In this document: piece after piece, positions 43,076 to 51,675 of the stretch
Position numbering within the stretch: the first letter of the stretch is position 1
How the letters are laid out: each line of letters begins with the position of its first letter
NCBI GenBank assembly: GCA_023898385.1
Contig: CP060220.1
Location: 2,604,001 to 2,668,000 of the forward strand
DNA length: 64,000 nt
DNA from: Pseudobdellovibrionaceae bacterium
GTDB taxonomy: Bacteria > Bdellovibrionota > Bdellovibrionia > Bdellovibrionales > UBA1609
Direction of reading: 5' to 3'
The notes under the pieces: model-generated
What the model was told of the DNA's origin: nothing
The model's database searches: none
The model's input: the letters and a program-made list of their open reading frames with translations, nothing else
Program-made: the position numbers and the translations under genes

Positions 43076-44104
43076 ATGCGAATTGGTTTAATGACCGGCG
43101 GTGGCGACGCTCCTGGACTCAATGGAATTATAGAGGCAGTAACAAAATCCGCAGTGGCAGATGGACATAGTGTGATTGGTATTTGTGACGGATTTGAAGG
43201 GGTGTTTGAGGGCCGAACTCGCGAGCTGACGCTAGATGATGTTGAAGGTCTCCACGCTATGGCAGGAACGTGGCTTGGCACTTCAAACAAGTGTGGCACA
43301 GAAGGACGTGAACAAGAGTTTCTCGAAAAATATCAGGCGCTGAAACTGGATGGCCTTATCGCGGCAGGAGGCGATGGAACGTTTAGGGGTCTTGATGCGT
43401 TTAAAAGTTCAATCCCTATTATTGGTGTACCAAAGACCATAGACAATGATCTGCCTGGAACTGAAGTTACGTTCGGGTACGACACGGCATGTTCGGTGGT
43501 GGCCGAAGCCGTCGATGCACTCAGAGCCACGGCCAATGCCCATCGGCGAATTATTTTTGTTGAGACTATGGGAAGAACAGCAGGATGGATTGCCTTGGGT
43601 GGGGGAATGGCTTCTTTCTCTGAAGTGGTTCTTATACCGGAGCGGCCATTTTCATACGGAAAGCTTGCGACACATATAACAGGCTATCTGCAAAGGGGGC
43701 GAAGGGGTTTGGTGTGTGTTGTTTCGGAGGGGGCCCATGCCGAAGGAGAATCTGTACACATTGCCCACCGAGTGGCCGGCAGCCCTGAACCTGAACGCCT
43801 TGGAGGAATAGCAGAATCATTGGCCCGATGGGTGGAAAAAGAAACCGGATATGAAGGTCGACACGTGGTTTTGGGGCATTTGCAGCGCAGCCATGCTCCG
43901 ACCACCACCGATAGATTTTTAACACTGGCCATGGGAGTTGAGGTGGCCGCGATGATTGAGGAGAGAGCCTGGGGAAAAGCCGTGGTTTACCGCCAAGGAC
44001 GGGTGATGCGAGCGCCGATTAGTGATGTTATCGGGCCGCCTCGCCTTATAGATCCGGAGCATCTATGGGTGAAGCGGTATTTAAAAACGGGTGGATTTAT
44101 CTGA
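43076..44104 (+). CDS. pfkA: 6-phosphofructokinase, mixed-donor type
   Basis: A 342-residue PfkA-family enzyme with GGGGGAGGAG before the ATG. It has the N-terminal MTGGGDAPGLNGII, the donor loop GGDGTFRG, PKTIDNDL with the catalytic Asp, and VETMGRTAGWIA. Gly in GGDG matches ATP enzymes (PPi enzymes have GGDD), but Lys in PKTIDND matches PPi enzymes (E. coli has PGTIDND). This combination is found in the mixed group of the family, so the phosphate donor is not settled by sequence. Confidence 0.93.
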   Translation: MRIGLMTGGGDAPGLNGIIEAVTKSAVADGHSVIGICDGFEGVFEGRTRELTLDDVEGLHAMAGTWLGTSNKCGTEGREQEFLEKYQALKLDGLIAAGGDGTFRGLDAFKSSIPIIGVPKTIDNDLPGTEVTFGYDTACSVVAEAVDALRATANAHRRIIFVETMGRTAGWIALGGGMASFSEVVLIPERPFSYGKLATHITGYLQRGRRGLVCVVSEGAHAEGESVHIAHRVAGSPEPERLGGIAESLARWVEKETGYEGRHVVLGHLQRSHAPTTTDRFLTLAMGVEVAAMIEERAWGKAVVYRQGRVMRAPISDVIGPPRLIDPEHLWVKRYLKTGGFI

Positions 44105-44114
44105 GGGAGGGTTT

Positions 44115-44468
44115 GTGAAAATATTTGTTTTATTGGTCTCATTGGCATTTTGCGGACATGAGGCTATGGCGAGTGCAGCACAGCTTTTTCGCTGCGAAGT
44201 GTACGGCGGAATTCCGACTCTGGTTACTGGTGAGATTGGGGGTCATGTTCGACTGCAAACCAATGCACTGGATATTGAATACTCTGGGGACGCTGTGCGG
44301 GCCAATTACCTCGACAAAACCGGCGAAAAAGGACGGTTTTTCGTTTCAATTGTCGATAATAGTGGATACGAGCTTCTTCAAATAGAAACAGATGGGCATT
44401 TTGGGTATTCCTCTGTGGCCATCGGCGATGTTTATATGAAAAATGCTATGAGTTATTGTTGGTATTAA
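44115..44468 (+). CDS. small secreted protein of unknown function
   Basis: A 117-residue protein. GTG 44115 follows GAGGGAGGG closely and starts a signal peptide (VKIFVLLVSLAFCGHEAMA); the longer frame from 44091 overlaps pfkA. The mature part (about 95 residues) is mostly predicted strands with one Cys near each end (FRCEVYGG, SYCWY), which could form a disulfide-closed beta sandwich or barrel. Not recognised. It lies in the pfkA-hydrolase run and is probably co-transcribed. Confidence 0.65.
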   Translation: MKIFVLLVSLAFCGHEAMASAAQLFRCEVYGGIPTLVTGEIGGHVRLQTNALDIEYSGDAVRANYLDKTGEKGRFFVSIVDNSGYELLQIETDGHFGYSSVAIGDVYMKNAMSYCWY

Positions 44469-44484
44469 AATTAGGATTGAAGCG

Positions 44485-45237
44485 ATGGAATTGTTTTTTA
44501 CAAAGCGTGGCCGGGGAGAACCCCTTGTCTTGTTGCATGGGCTTGGATCGAGTCACTTAGATTGGGAAGAGCAGCTCCCACTCCTCGAACAGCATTTTAC
44601 TGTTTATGCTTTGGACTTCCGCGGCCATGGGCGATCGCCGCGGCCCGATGGCCCCTATTCAATACCCATGTTTGCTGAAGATGTAAAAGAACTGATGGGC
44701 CATGAAAAAATTGAATCCGCCATTTTTTTGGGGATATCAATGGGGGGCATGGTGGCCATGCAGTTGGCTGTGGACGAGCCCTCAAAGGTAAAAAAGTTGG
44801 TTTTAGTTAACACCACCCCCGAAGTGCTTATTCAATCAAAGAAACAAAAGTATTTGTTGTATAGTCGCTTGGCGATGATTCACTTGTTGGGTATTCGCGG
44901 GTTGGGTGAAATCGGAAGTCGAAAGTTGCTTCCTGGAAAACGTCTCCAATCGGCCCGAAAGAGACTTTGTCGTCGTTTTAAAAAAAATGACAAAGAGTCT
45001 TATCTTGCAGCCCTTAATGCCATCATAGGGTGGAGTGTTAAACATGATCTTTATAAAATTGTAGCGCCGACACTGGTCATTTCAGGAGATTTAGATTACA
45101 CCACGCCTTCAGAAAAAAAAGAGTGGGTAGCTATGATACCTCAATCTGAGATGGTCATAATTGAAAACTCTCGCCATGTGAGTAACTATGACCAGCCAGA
45201 GGCCTTTAATAAGGCGTTGGCTCAATTTCTTTTTTGA
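44485..45237 (+). CDS. alpha/beta hydrolase
   Basis: A 250-residue soluble hydrolase: oxyanion motif LLHGLGSSHLDW, strand LDFRGHGRSPRP, nucleophile elbow GISMGG with Ser, acid Asp in ISGDLDYTTP and His in ENSRHVSNYDQP, so the triad is complete. It has a basic lid region (residues 130-165). It is similar in layout to 3-oxoadipate enol-lactonase and other small esterases, but the substrate cannot be named. AGGA lies 9 bases before the ATG. Confidence 0.88.
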   Translation: MELFFTKRGRGEPLVLLHGLGSSHLDWEEQLPLLEQHFTVYALDFRGHGRSPRPDGPYSIPMFAEDVKELMGHEKIESAIFLGISMGGMVAMQLAVDEPSKVKKLVLVNTTPEVLIQSKKQKYLLYSRLAMIHLLGIRGLGEIGSRKLLPGKRLQSARKRLCRRFKKNDKESYLAALNAIIGWSVKHDLYKIVAPTLVISGDLDYTTPSEKKEWVAMIPQSEMVIIENSRHVSNYDQPEAFNKALAQFLF

Positions 45238-45309
45238 ATGTATTTAGACAATAGTTCGCCAGTGCCTGGGTAAAATAGACAACTATATCAATTGTGTTAG
45301 GTCATTAAT

Positions 45310-46650
45310 ATGAAAAAACGCTCTATTTGCTGGATACGCAGAGACTTAAGACTTGTTGATCATCGCGCCCTTCACGAAGCCTTATCGCAAAGCGAAGAGG
45401 TGGTGGTCCTTTTTGTATTCGATACACAAATTCTAAGTAAGCTTCACGATAAAAATGATCGCAGGGTGACGTTCATACATCAGTGCCTATCAGAATTAAA
45501 CAGGGAGCTTGAGCAGAAGGGATCAAAATTGCTGGTGGCCCATGGCGATCCCGTGGAGGTTGTGCCACGGTTATCTAAACAACTCGGAGGAGTGGATGTA
45601 TATACTAACCGGGACTATCAGTTCACGGCAAAAAGGCGTGATCACGAAGTAAAAGAAAGATTGCAGGCGCAAGGCAGTGATCTGCACCTTTTCAAGGATC
45701 AAGTGATCTTTGAAGGCCTTGAGGTGGCGACGGAAACGAAGACAGCCTATAAGGTCTTTACAGCATATAAAAATAAATGGCTTCGCAAACTTTCAAGAGA
45801 AGATTTTAAGGAATGGGTCGTTGAGCCTGGAAAGTTTGTGCCCGCTAAACTTTTGGATTCGCACATCAGGCCTTGGAGCCTCAAAGATATCGGGTTTGTC
45901 AGCAATCCGCCAATTATACCCGCTGGACGAGCTAGTGGATTAAAGCGGCTAGAAGCCTTCAAGCCAAATTTAAAACACTACAAAGAGACCAGAGATTTCC
46001 CGGCCTTAGCAGAAAACAGCACTTCGCGAATTTCGATGGACTTGCGTTTTGGCACACTTTCTGTGCGCGAGTTACTTCGATTTATAAATAGAAATCGATC
46101 TGGCGGGGCCGAGGTGTGGCTGTCAGAGCTAATCTGGCGTGATTTTTATTTTATGATTATCGATCAGTTTCCTCATGTGGAGCGAGGTTGTTTTAAATCC
46201 GAATACGACAAAATTAAATGGGTCGGCAAGGACGAACACTTTGTCGCCTGGTGTGAGGGAAAAACGGGGTTCCCGATCGTGGATGCAGCTATGCGTGAGT
46301 TCAATGCTACTGGGTGGATGCACAATCGGTTGCGGATGATTGTGGCGTCGTTCTTAGTAAAAGACTTGCTAGTGGACTGGCGTAAGGGTGAGAGATATTT
46401 TGCCCGGTATTTGCTTGATTATGACAAATCAGCGAACAATGGCAACTGGCAGTGGGCGGCATCAACGGGATGTGATGCTCAGCCCTATTTTAGAATTTTT
46501 AATCCATGGACACAGCAAAAGAAATTTGACCCTGACGGAGAATATGTCAGATCTGTACTTGGTGATATCACAGAATACATAGGTCCCATCGTTGATCATA
46601 AGGTTCAAAGAAACAGAGCCATTAAGATGTTTGAAGCTGTGAAGAAGTAG
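45310..46650 (+). CDS. phrB: deoxyribodipyrimidine photo-lyase
   Basis: A 446-residue class I CPD photolyase. The N-terminal antenna domain begins ICWIRRDLRLVDHRAL. The FAD domain shows WLSELIWRDFYFMII, TGFPIVDAAMREFNATGWMHN, RMIVASFLVKDLLVDWRKGE and the Trp-rich NNGNWQWAASTGCDAQPYFR with the electron-transfer Trp. It repairs UV dimers with blue light. A weak promoter candidate TAAAAT lies at 45271. Presence implies light exposure in the habitat. Confidence 0.95.
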   Translation: MKKRSICWIRRDLRLVDHRALHEALSQSEEVVVLFVFDTQILSKLHDKNDRRVTFIHQCLSELNRELEQKGSKLLVAHGDPVEVVPRLSKQLGGVDVYTNRDYQFTAKRRDHEVKERLQAQGSDLHLFKDQVIFEGLEVATETKTAYKVFTAYKNKWLRKLSREDFKEWVVEPGKFVPAKLLDSHIRPWSLKDIGFVSNPPIIPAGRASGLKRLEAFKPNLKHYKETRDFPALAENSTSRISMDLRFGTLSVRELLRFINRNRSGGAEVWLSELIWRDFYFMIIDQFPHVERGCFKSEYDKIKWVGKDEHFVAWCEGKTGFPIVDAAMREFNATGWMHNRLRMIVASFLVKDLLVDWRKGERYFARYLLDYDKSANNGNWQWAASTGCDAQPYFRIFNPWTQQKKFDPDGEYVRSVLGDITEYIGPIVDHKVQRNRAIKMFEAVKK

Positions 46651-46691
46651 TAGCTCACCGAATTTCACCGAACGATATTTCGTATCTGGAC

Positions 46692-46726
46692 TGTTAGAAC
46701 CAAAAAATGTTTTCTAAAATCGACCT
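46692..46726 (+). promoter_or_regulatory. possible promoter for a leaderless methyltransferase gene
   Basis: TAAAAT (46715-46720) ends 6 bases before the ATG at 46727; a poor -35 (TGTTAG, 46692-46697) lies 17 bases upstream. There is no Shine-Dalgarno sequence, so if used the transcript would begin at or next to the start codon. Confidence 0.35.
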
Positions 46727-47581
46727 ATGCCTAAGTTGAGTACAGTCCCAGTGATTTTGAGAGAGACATTTCAGTCAGAGTTTTTTGACCGGCAGCCTGA
46801 ACCCGATCTCATTATGGACAACGTAGAAAATGTGAACGCCTTTGATGAGGCTGGCGAGGTGGGTGCTCTTCCCGCGATTTATGCCTATAATGCCGAAAAA
46901 GCCACAGCCACCATAAAACGAGCCAACACAGTTGTGGATTTGGGGTGTGGGTCGGGTGTTTTTCTGTCGCTGATGGCAGAGATCAATCCGAGCATTCAGT
47001 TTATAGGATTAGATCTGTCCAATCCCATGCTAGAAAAGGCCCGGGATAATTTAACTCGAAAGGGTCTTGAAAACGTACAGCTTAAAAAACAAGATTTTTC
47101 TGATTTATCTTGTTTCGAAGATCATTCTATTGACGCTGTAGTGAGCCTCCAGGCCTTTCACCACTTGCCTGATTTTGACCATTTAGAGAAGGTTTTTGCA
47201 GAGGTAAGTCGAGTGCTCAAGCCAGATGGAGCTGTGTATTTTCAAGATCTAATTCGTCTTAAACACAAATCCTCGGTTCTCCATTTTGCCTATTATGACA
47301 AGTCCACACCCGAAGCGACCAAGAAAGACGGAGAATATTCCATGTACGCCGCATTTCGGTTTGATGAGTATAAAGAACTTTCGAAAAAATACTTTGGTGA
47401 AAAGTTGGATGTATTTAAAACGGGTGGCGTGGGTCTCTATACAATTCTAAAGACGGCGGACCGCGGTTTTGGCGACCAGGAGAGGGGCCGGATCAAAAAA
47501 TACATCAGCACGCTCTCACCGGAGACTAAGAAAATCTATCGGGATCTAAAGTTTTTTCATTGGCTAGGTGGCCTCAAATAG
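46727..47581 (+). CDS. class I SAM-dependent methyltransferase
   Basis: A 284-residue protein with motif I VVDLGCGSGVFLSLMAEI, acidic motif II FIGLDLSNPMLEKA and the UbiE-like IDAVVSLQAFHHLPDFDHLE and VSRVLKPDGAVYFQD. Small-molecule methyltransferases share this pattern; substrate unknown. The first 55 residues may form a substrate cap. The ATG has no ribosome site but a -10-like hexamer just upstream. Confidence 0.87.
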   Translation: MPKLSTVPVILRETFQSEFFDRQPEPDLIMDNVENVNAFDEAGEVGALPAIYAYNAEKATATIKRANTVVDLGCGSGVFLSLMAEINPSIQFIGLDLSNPMLEKARDNLTRKGLENVQLKKQDFSDLSCFEDHSIDAVVSLQAFHHLPDFDHLEKVFAEVSRVLKPDGAVYFQDLIRLKHKSSVLHFAYYDKSTPEATKKDGEYSMYAAFRFDEYKELSKKYFGEKLDVFKTGGVGLYTILKTADRGFGDQERGRIKKYISTLSPETKKIYRDLKFFHWLGGLK

Positions 47582-47635
47582 CCGATTCATTGAGAAAAAA
47601 ATTCAGCGGCCTTGTTCTGGTGGCCGTGGACCCGT

Positions 47636-48607
47636 ATGGTCATCGGCATGAGCTTTTCACGTTCATTTCTGTCTGCAATCATTATTCTTTTTAGTGCGAT
47701 TGGGTTTGCTGTCCCATCCACAGGTGTGGTTCGCCCCACGTGGGGCGGGGCACAGTATGGATATGAGGCTACGTTAGAACAGCAATTGGATTATTTAGAA
47801 CAATCCCTGCCTATTTGGCTTGTGGGCTGGGGCCTAAAAATGGTTAAGGGGTCGTTAAGTGTAGATTCAAGATTCGACATAAAAGGCGAGCCATTTCACC
47901 GGTATTACAATGACAGTGATGGGGCCGTTCATTTTTATCCCTTTGTGCTTCGTACGGCGTACTTTGTGGTGGCCAATACTAAGGGGCAAAAGCTGGGCGC
48001 GGCTATCTACTTTGTTGAGCAAGTGGGGTCACTCCGCCAGCCTCTGCGGTTGAATTCCACAGTTTTTGAATCAAAAATAAAAAAGTCTAATAGTCCAGTG
48101 CGCTGGGCCCTTGTGGGAGGGCTTTCAGAAAGTGACTTTGTCCTTGAGTTAGACCGAAGAAGCCTCCAGCTGATGCCTGCAGTTGATCTTCCCGTAAAGG
48201 GAGCGAGTTCAACCGCCAAAGTTCAGTATGTAAAAAAACAACTGCAGGATCTGTTGCCGCCTGAAGTGACGGTGGATTATCATTCACTTCATATAGACGA
48301 CTATTATGATTTCAATATGGTGTTAGATTTCAAAACTCGCTTCGGACACAAGGTGATCTTTACAGCCAGAGATCTTGAAGGAAAATCATATGACGGGTGG
48401 GTAACCCTTTGGGAAAGCCATTCGAACCATCAATCGGGTTTAAGTCAATGTAACTCCACATTGCAGAGAGTTCCGTCAATAATAAATAATACTCAGGCCC
48501 AATTAGTTTTGAGTCGAGGATATCGAAATGGTGATCTTAGTCTAGAAGTTGAAGGGCGTGAAATTTTAAGCCCTAGCATGAATAACGGCCTTACCGGGGG
48601 TCAATAA
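47636..48607 (+). CDS. secreted protein of unknown function
   Basis: About 323 residues; the start could be ATG 47636 or 47648, neither with a strong ribosome site. A signal peptide (SFSRSFLSAIIILFSAIGFAVPS) is followed by a 300-residue beta-rich domain with patches such as GDAIYFVEQVG-like strands and HKVIFTARDLEGKSYDGW. A Cys occurs in SQCNSTL. I recognise no family. Its 3' end overlaps the opposite secreted gene by 17 bp. Confidence 0.65.
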   Translation: MVIGMSFSRSFLSAIIILFSAIGFAVPSTGVVRPTWGGAQYGYEATLEQQLDYLEQSLPIWLVGWGLKMVKGSLSVDSRFDIKGEPFHRYYNDSDGAVHFYPFVLRTAYFVVANTKGQKLGAAIYFVEQVGSLRQPLRLNSTVFESKIKKSNSPVRWALVGGLSESDFVLELDRRSLQLMPAVDLPVKGASSTAKVQYVKKQLQDLLPPEVTVDYHSLHIDDYYDFNMVLDFKTRFGHKVIFTARDLEGKSYDGWVTLWESHSNHQSGLSQCNSTLQRVPSIINNTQAQLVLSRGYRNGDLSLEVEGREILSPSMNNGLTGGQ

Positions 48608-49817
48608 TTACCTTCCCGGCATCATTGAGTTGAATGATTTGTCCCCCCTTGAAAACCAAAAAGGATCCGGTCTCGGTGGGCAAACTCGTGTCGTCTACCA
48701 GTTGAAATGATTTTGGCTCACCATTTGGGTATAGCTGCAGATGATGGGTGATACGAATAAGACCGTAAGGCGAATGCCAGTGAGTCAGATTGATGCGGGC
48801 AAGATGAAGGTTGCCGCTTTCATAGAATTGAAGGTGCCCGGCGAGGTTGAGTTCCCATTGTTGCAGTTGAACTTGAATGGGAGAGTTGATCACTGCTAAC
48901 TTTACGGATTGATTGGGGTGAAATTCAACTCTTTGAGGGGCAAGCTTAATAGAAAGCCCACTCCACCTGAACGTCGCGGGTTTTTCAAGAATCGTTATCG
49001 CCAAGTGGCCGTTGTCATGAAAGGTGACTTTATGTCGGAGCACAAGTGGATCAAAAAAGGACGGGTGATGATATAAACTGCCCTTCACAACGGGCCCGGT
49101 TTTTAAAAAATCGTCATTGTAGAACTCAATGGCCGCGTCTGGGCGAGGGTTAAGATCAACAAGGACATTTTGAATTTGTAGGGCAGTAAATTCAAGCTGC
49201 TGCATGAGGCCGACAAATTCCCGCAAAGGCATAGTCTCAAGGTTTTCAGAAGCCATTAGTGAAGACAACCAGCGCGCAGAAAGTGAGTTTTCTTGACCTT
49301 GACTTAAAGTATCCCGGTAAACCACCTCATGGAGGATCAGGCCCGCTTTTTGCGTGTTGTTAAGTTGCTGCCACCAATAGTTGTCAATAGTGTATCGTTT
49401 TTGTCGGGGAAGAAGCACCGAGGCCTGATTGATGATTTGTTGTATGCGACAGTTTTTTGGAAGTATGCTGTGTTGAGAATCGGGAATATCAACGAGATCC
49501 ACATCATCTAAAAACTGAGCTTCAGTAAGAAAATCTTCAGCCCAATTTTCGTAACGTTGTGCATGCTCCGGCGCCAGGCGAGCCATCCGTTGGGTGGCAA
49601 TGTCGATTTTTTCTCTGACCGAAACGTTTGAGTCACCCAAGTTCACGGTTTGTCCACGAAGTGTTTTTGCTTCATAGTGGTCGAGAACCTCAATGCGCTC
49701 CACTTCATTTTTGCTGTTTTCACACACCACAATATCGCCGCCATTGCCCACCAGTCGACCACCAGCCATAGTGGTGGTAGAAATTAGGCAAAAAGAGAGA
49801 ACGACTGAAGCTCTCAT
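48591..49817 (-). CDS. secreted VGNGGDIVVC-family protein
   Basis: A 408-residue protein with a short signal peptide (RASVVLSFCLISTTTMAGG). Right after it comes GGRLVGNGGDIVVCENS, a head motif I associate with many secreted proteins of Bdellovibrio-like bacteria. In the middle lies GLILHEVVYRD, an HE motif that could be a partial metal site but lacks HExxH. From residue 255 on, strands repeat about every 20-25 residues (HDNGHLAITILEKP, YESGNLHLARINL, YPNGEPKSFQLV), suggesting a beta-sheet repeat with an NG/SG turn. AGGAGG lies before the ATG. Function unknown; it may be envelope related. Confidence 0.7.
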   Translation of the reverse strand: MRASVVLSFCLISTTTMAGGRLVGNGGDIVVCENSKNEVERIEVLDHYEAKTLRGQTVNLGDSNVSVREKIDIATQRMARLAPEHAQRYENWAEDFLTEAQFLDDVDLVDIPDSQHSILPKNCRIQQIINQASVLLPRQKRYTIDNYWWQQLNNTQKAGLILHEVVYRDTLSQGQENSLSARWLSSLMASENLETMPLREFVGLMQQLEFTALQIQNVLVDLNPRPDAAIEFYNDDFLKTGPVVKGSLYHHPSFFDPLVLRHKVTFHDNGHLAITILEKPATFRWSGLSIKLAPQRVEFHPNQSVKLAVINSPIQVQLQQWELNLAGHLQFYESGNLHLARINLTHWHSPYGLIRITHHLQLYPNGEPKSFQLVDDTSLPTETGSFLVFKGGQIIQLNDAGKVIIDPR

Positions 49818-50608
49818 ATGTCCTCCTGAAGCCAGGGAAATAGCTGTAAAGAGAGAGTGTATACAGAATCTTTCTTTTCAGGTTGGGAAAACTTTTTGCA
49901 GAATTTCTTCATAAAATCGCTAACCATGGCTTTAGCTTCCGGGAGATCTTCACTGGCAAGAGCGAGAGTTAACGATTGGTTTTCGCGCCGATGCATAGGT
50001 TCATCCGCAAGGGACTGTTGTGCCATCATCAAAAGTTTATGATGAAAACTTCTAACGGCATCGTTAGGTTCAGGGTCTCCCACTTGCGAAAAATCTTCCG
50101 TGGCGCGCCATCTGTCGGGTGTGACTTCGAGTAGCCCCAGTCTTTGTAAACGCTGAACGATAATGAGGATGTCTTCTTCGGTGGCATGGAGCATCAGTGC
50201 GGCCGCTTTCACGGAAGGTTTAAAGTGTTCAATGTAGGTCAATTCAAGTAACGCAAAATGTATAGGGTCAGCAATAAGGGCAAATCGATCCCGTTCTAGG
50301 ACACTAAAGGTAGCCCGTTTTCTGTAAGTGATCACGCGCTCAAGGGCTTGCTTTTTTGCCAGGTCGCTACGGGCATGTTCGGCTTCGACCAAATCACAAA
50401 AATAAGTTTTTAAGTCTTGGGATAATTTCAATTTGTCAGCGATTTGCTGGGCTCGTTGTCGAGACAGGCCATATCTCTTATTCAAGATGTCGTGAAGCTG
50501 CGAGGCGGGAACGCCAAGTTGTTTTGAAAACGCCCCCATGGTGTATCTGGCATTGCCCTGCCGGCGGCGTTTAAATTCAGCCTCGATAAAGTCTCTATAG
50601 GTTTCCAC
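49814..50608 (-). CDS. TIGR02147 family (DUF4423) putative regulator
   Basis: A 264-residue protein: an N-terminal HTH-like part (AFSKQLGVPASQLHDILNKRYGL) and a C-terminal winged domain of the DUF4423 type (AAALMLHATEEDILIIVQRL, QSLTLALASEDLPEAKAMV). Such proteins are abundant in Bdellovibrio and Fibrobacter (family knowledge). Its stop overlaps the start of the secreted GNGGD gene by 4 bp, so it is the upstream partner and probably controls it or its neighbours. Confidence 0.85.
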   Translation of the reverse strand: METYRDFIEAEFKRRRQGNARYTMGAFSKQLGVPASQLHDILNKRYGLSRQRAQQIADKLKLSQDLKTYFCDLVEAEHARSDLAKKQALERVITYRKRATFSVLERDRFALIADPIHFALLELTYIEHFKPSVKAAALMLHATEEDILIIVQRLQRLGLLEVTPDRWRATEDFSQVGDPEPNDAVRSFHHKLLMMAQQSLADEPMHRRENQSLTLALASEDLPEAKAMVSDFMKKFCKKFSQPEKKDSVYTLSLQLFPWLQEDI

Positions 50609-50681
50609 GAAATCCCCCAGTTCGCGGTACTATCATAGACACTCAATCTAAATGACGTCAAAGGGGCAGGTGGCTTCAGCC

Positions 50682-51578
50682 CTAGGCGAAACGTTTTTCT
50701 AGGGCGCGTAATTTTAACCGCTGCCGCCAACCCTTAGCACCAAAGGGCGCATGAATGATTTTTGAACGGTGCAGATAAAAATCAACATAGAAACCCTTGG
50801 GTGCCCACAAGATATTAGGGCGCTTAAGTAAGATCTTAAGGGCAAGGGATCCCAGGGCTGCGGCGGCCGCATCACATCCCACATTCAAAGAGGGGAGCCG
50901 CTTTTCATTAGAGTTTATGCCCTCATCGGCCACCAAGTAGGATTTTAGTAATATATCTACCGGTGTCAGAGTGGAGATAAAGCGCAGAATTTGTTGGTTT
51001 ACCGTGAGGCCCTCACCTTTGAGGTCAAAAAAATCGCTAAAGATCGGCCCTGAGGGCGAGAAAGCCATAACAGAGGTCCCCATCCCAAAGGGTCCAGCCG
51101 TAATCATAGGAATACCAAGTTGGTGAGCTAAATCGTAAAGGTGAATTCGTATATCCATTGCGAACAGATCCAACGTATCAACGATCAGATCAACCCCCTC
51201 CAGAAACGCCTGTGAATTTTCAGGTGTGACTCCCTCAGGAAAGGTCTTGATTGTGCTGTTGGGGTTAATGCTTTTTGCCAGCTCTGTCATGGCCTCCACT
51301 TTTGATTGTCCAATAGTGTCACAACGAGCTCCCAGCTGCCTGTTAAAGTTGGAAAGTGAAAAGGTATCGAAATCTGCAATATGAAAGTGTTGAACTCCCA
51401 GTCTCAAAAAGTTGTGGAAATGGTGACCACCAACGCCTCCAAGCCCAGGCAAAGCAATTTTCACCCGAGAAAGGGTTTTTTGTTCTTCCGACGTGACCCA
51501 GCCGATATTGCGAGAGAAGGCCGTATCGTAATCAAAGTGTTGTGAGTTAGTTTGCGAAGTTGGATTCACGATGAACAA
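50682..51578 (-). CDS. ThiF/HesA/MoeB E1-like adenylyltransferase
   Basis: A 298-residue protein with the E1 fold: Rossmann loop IALPGLGGVGGHHFHN, the acidic ribose contact DFDTFSLSNFNRQ with the conserved Asn-Arg-Gln, the Lys in GQSKVEAM and DTLDLFAMDIR. The paired CxxC zinc motifs of MoeB and ThiF are absent and only one Cys is seen in the second half (NVGCDAA). No ubiquitin-like carrier (ThiS or MoaD), deubiquitinase-like or E2-like gene is next to it. It would adenylate a carboxyl group on an unknown partner. AAGGAGA precedes the ATG. Confidence 0.88.
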   Translation of the reverse strand: MFIVNPTSQTNSQHFDYDTAFSRNIGWVTSEEQKTLSRVKIALPGLGGVGGHHFHNFLRLGVQHFHIADFDTFSLSNFNRQLGARCDTIGQSKVEAMTELAKSINPNSTIKTFPEGVTPENSQAFLEGVDLIVDTLDLFAMDIRIHLYDLAHQLGIPMITAGPFGMGTSVMAFSPSGPIFSDFFDLKGEGLTVNQQILRFISTLTPVDILLKSYLVADEGINSNEKRLPSLNVGCDAAAAALGSLALKILLKRPNILWAPKGFYVDFYLHRSKIIHAPFGAKGWRQRLKLRALEKRFA

Positions 51579-51675
51579 TCTCCTTGCAGCGCTGTAGTCA
51601 TCATTTTATCCCCTCTTTCATAACAGATACGTGATCATTTTCGAAATCTGAAAAACCATTTCAAAAACCAAAAAT

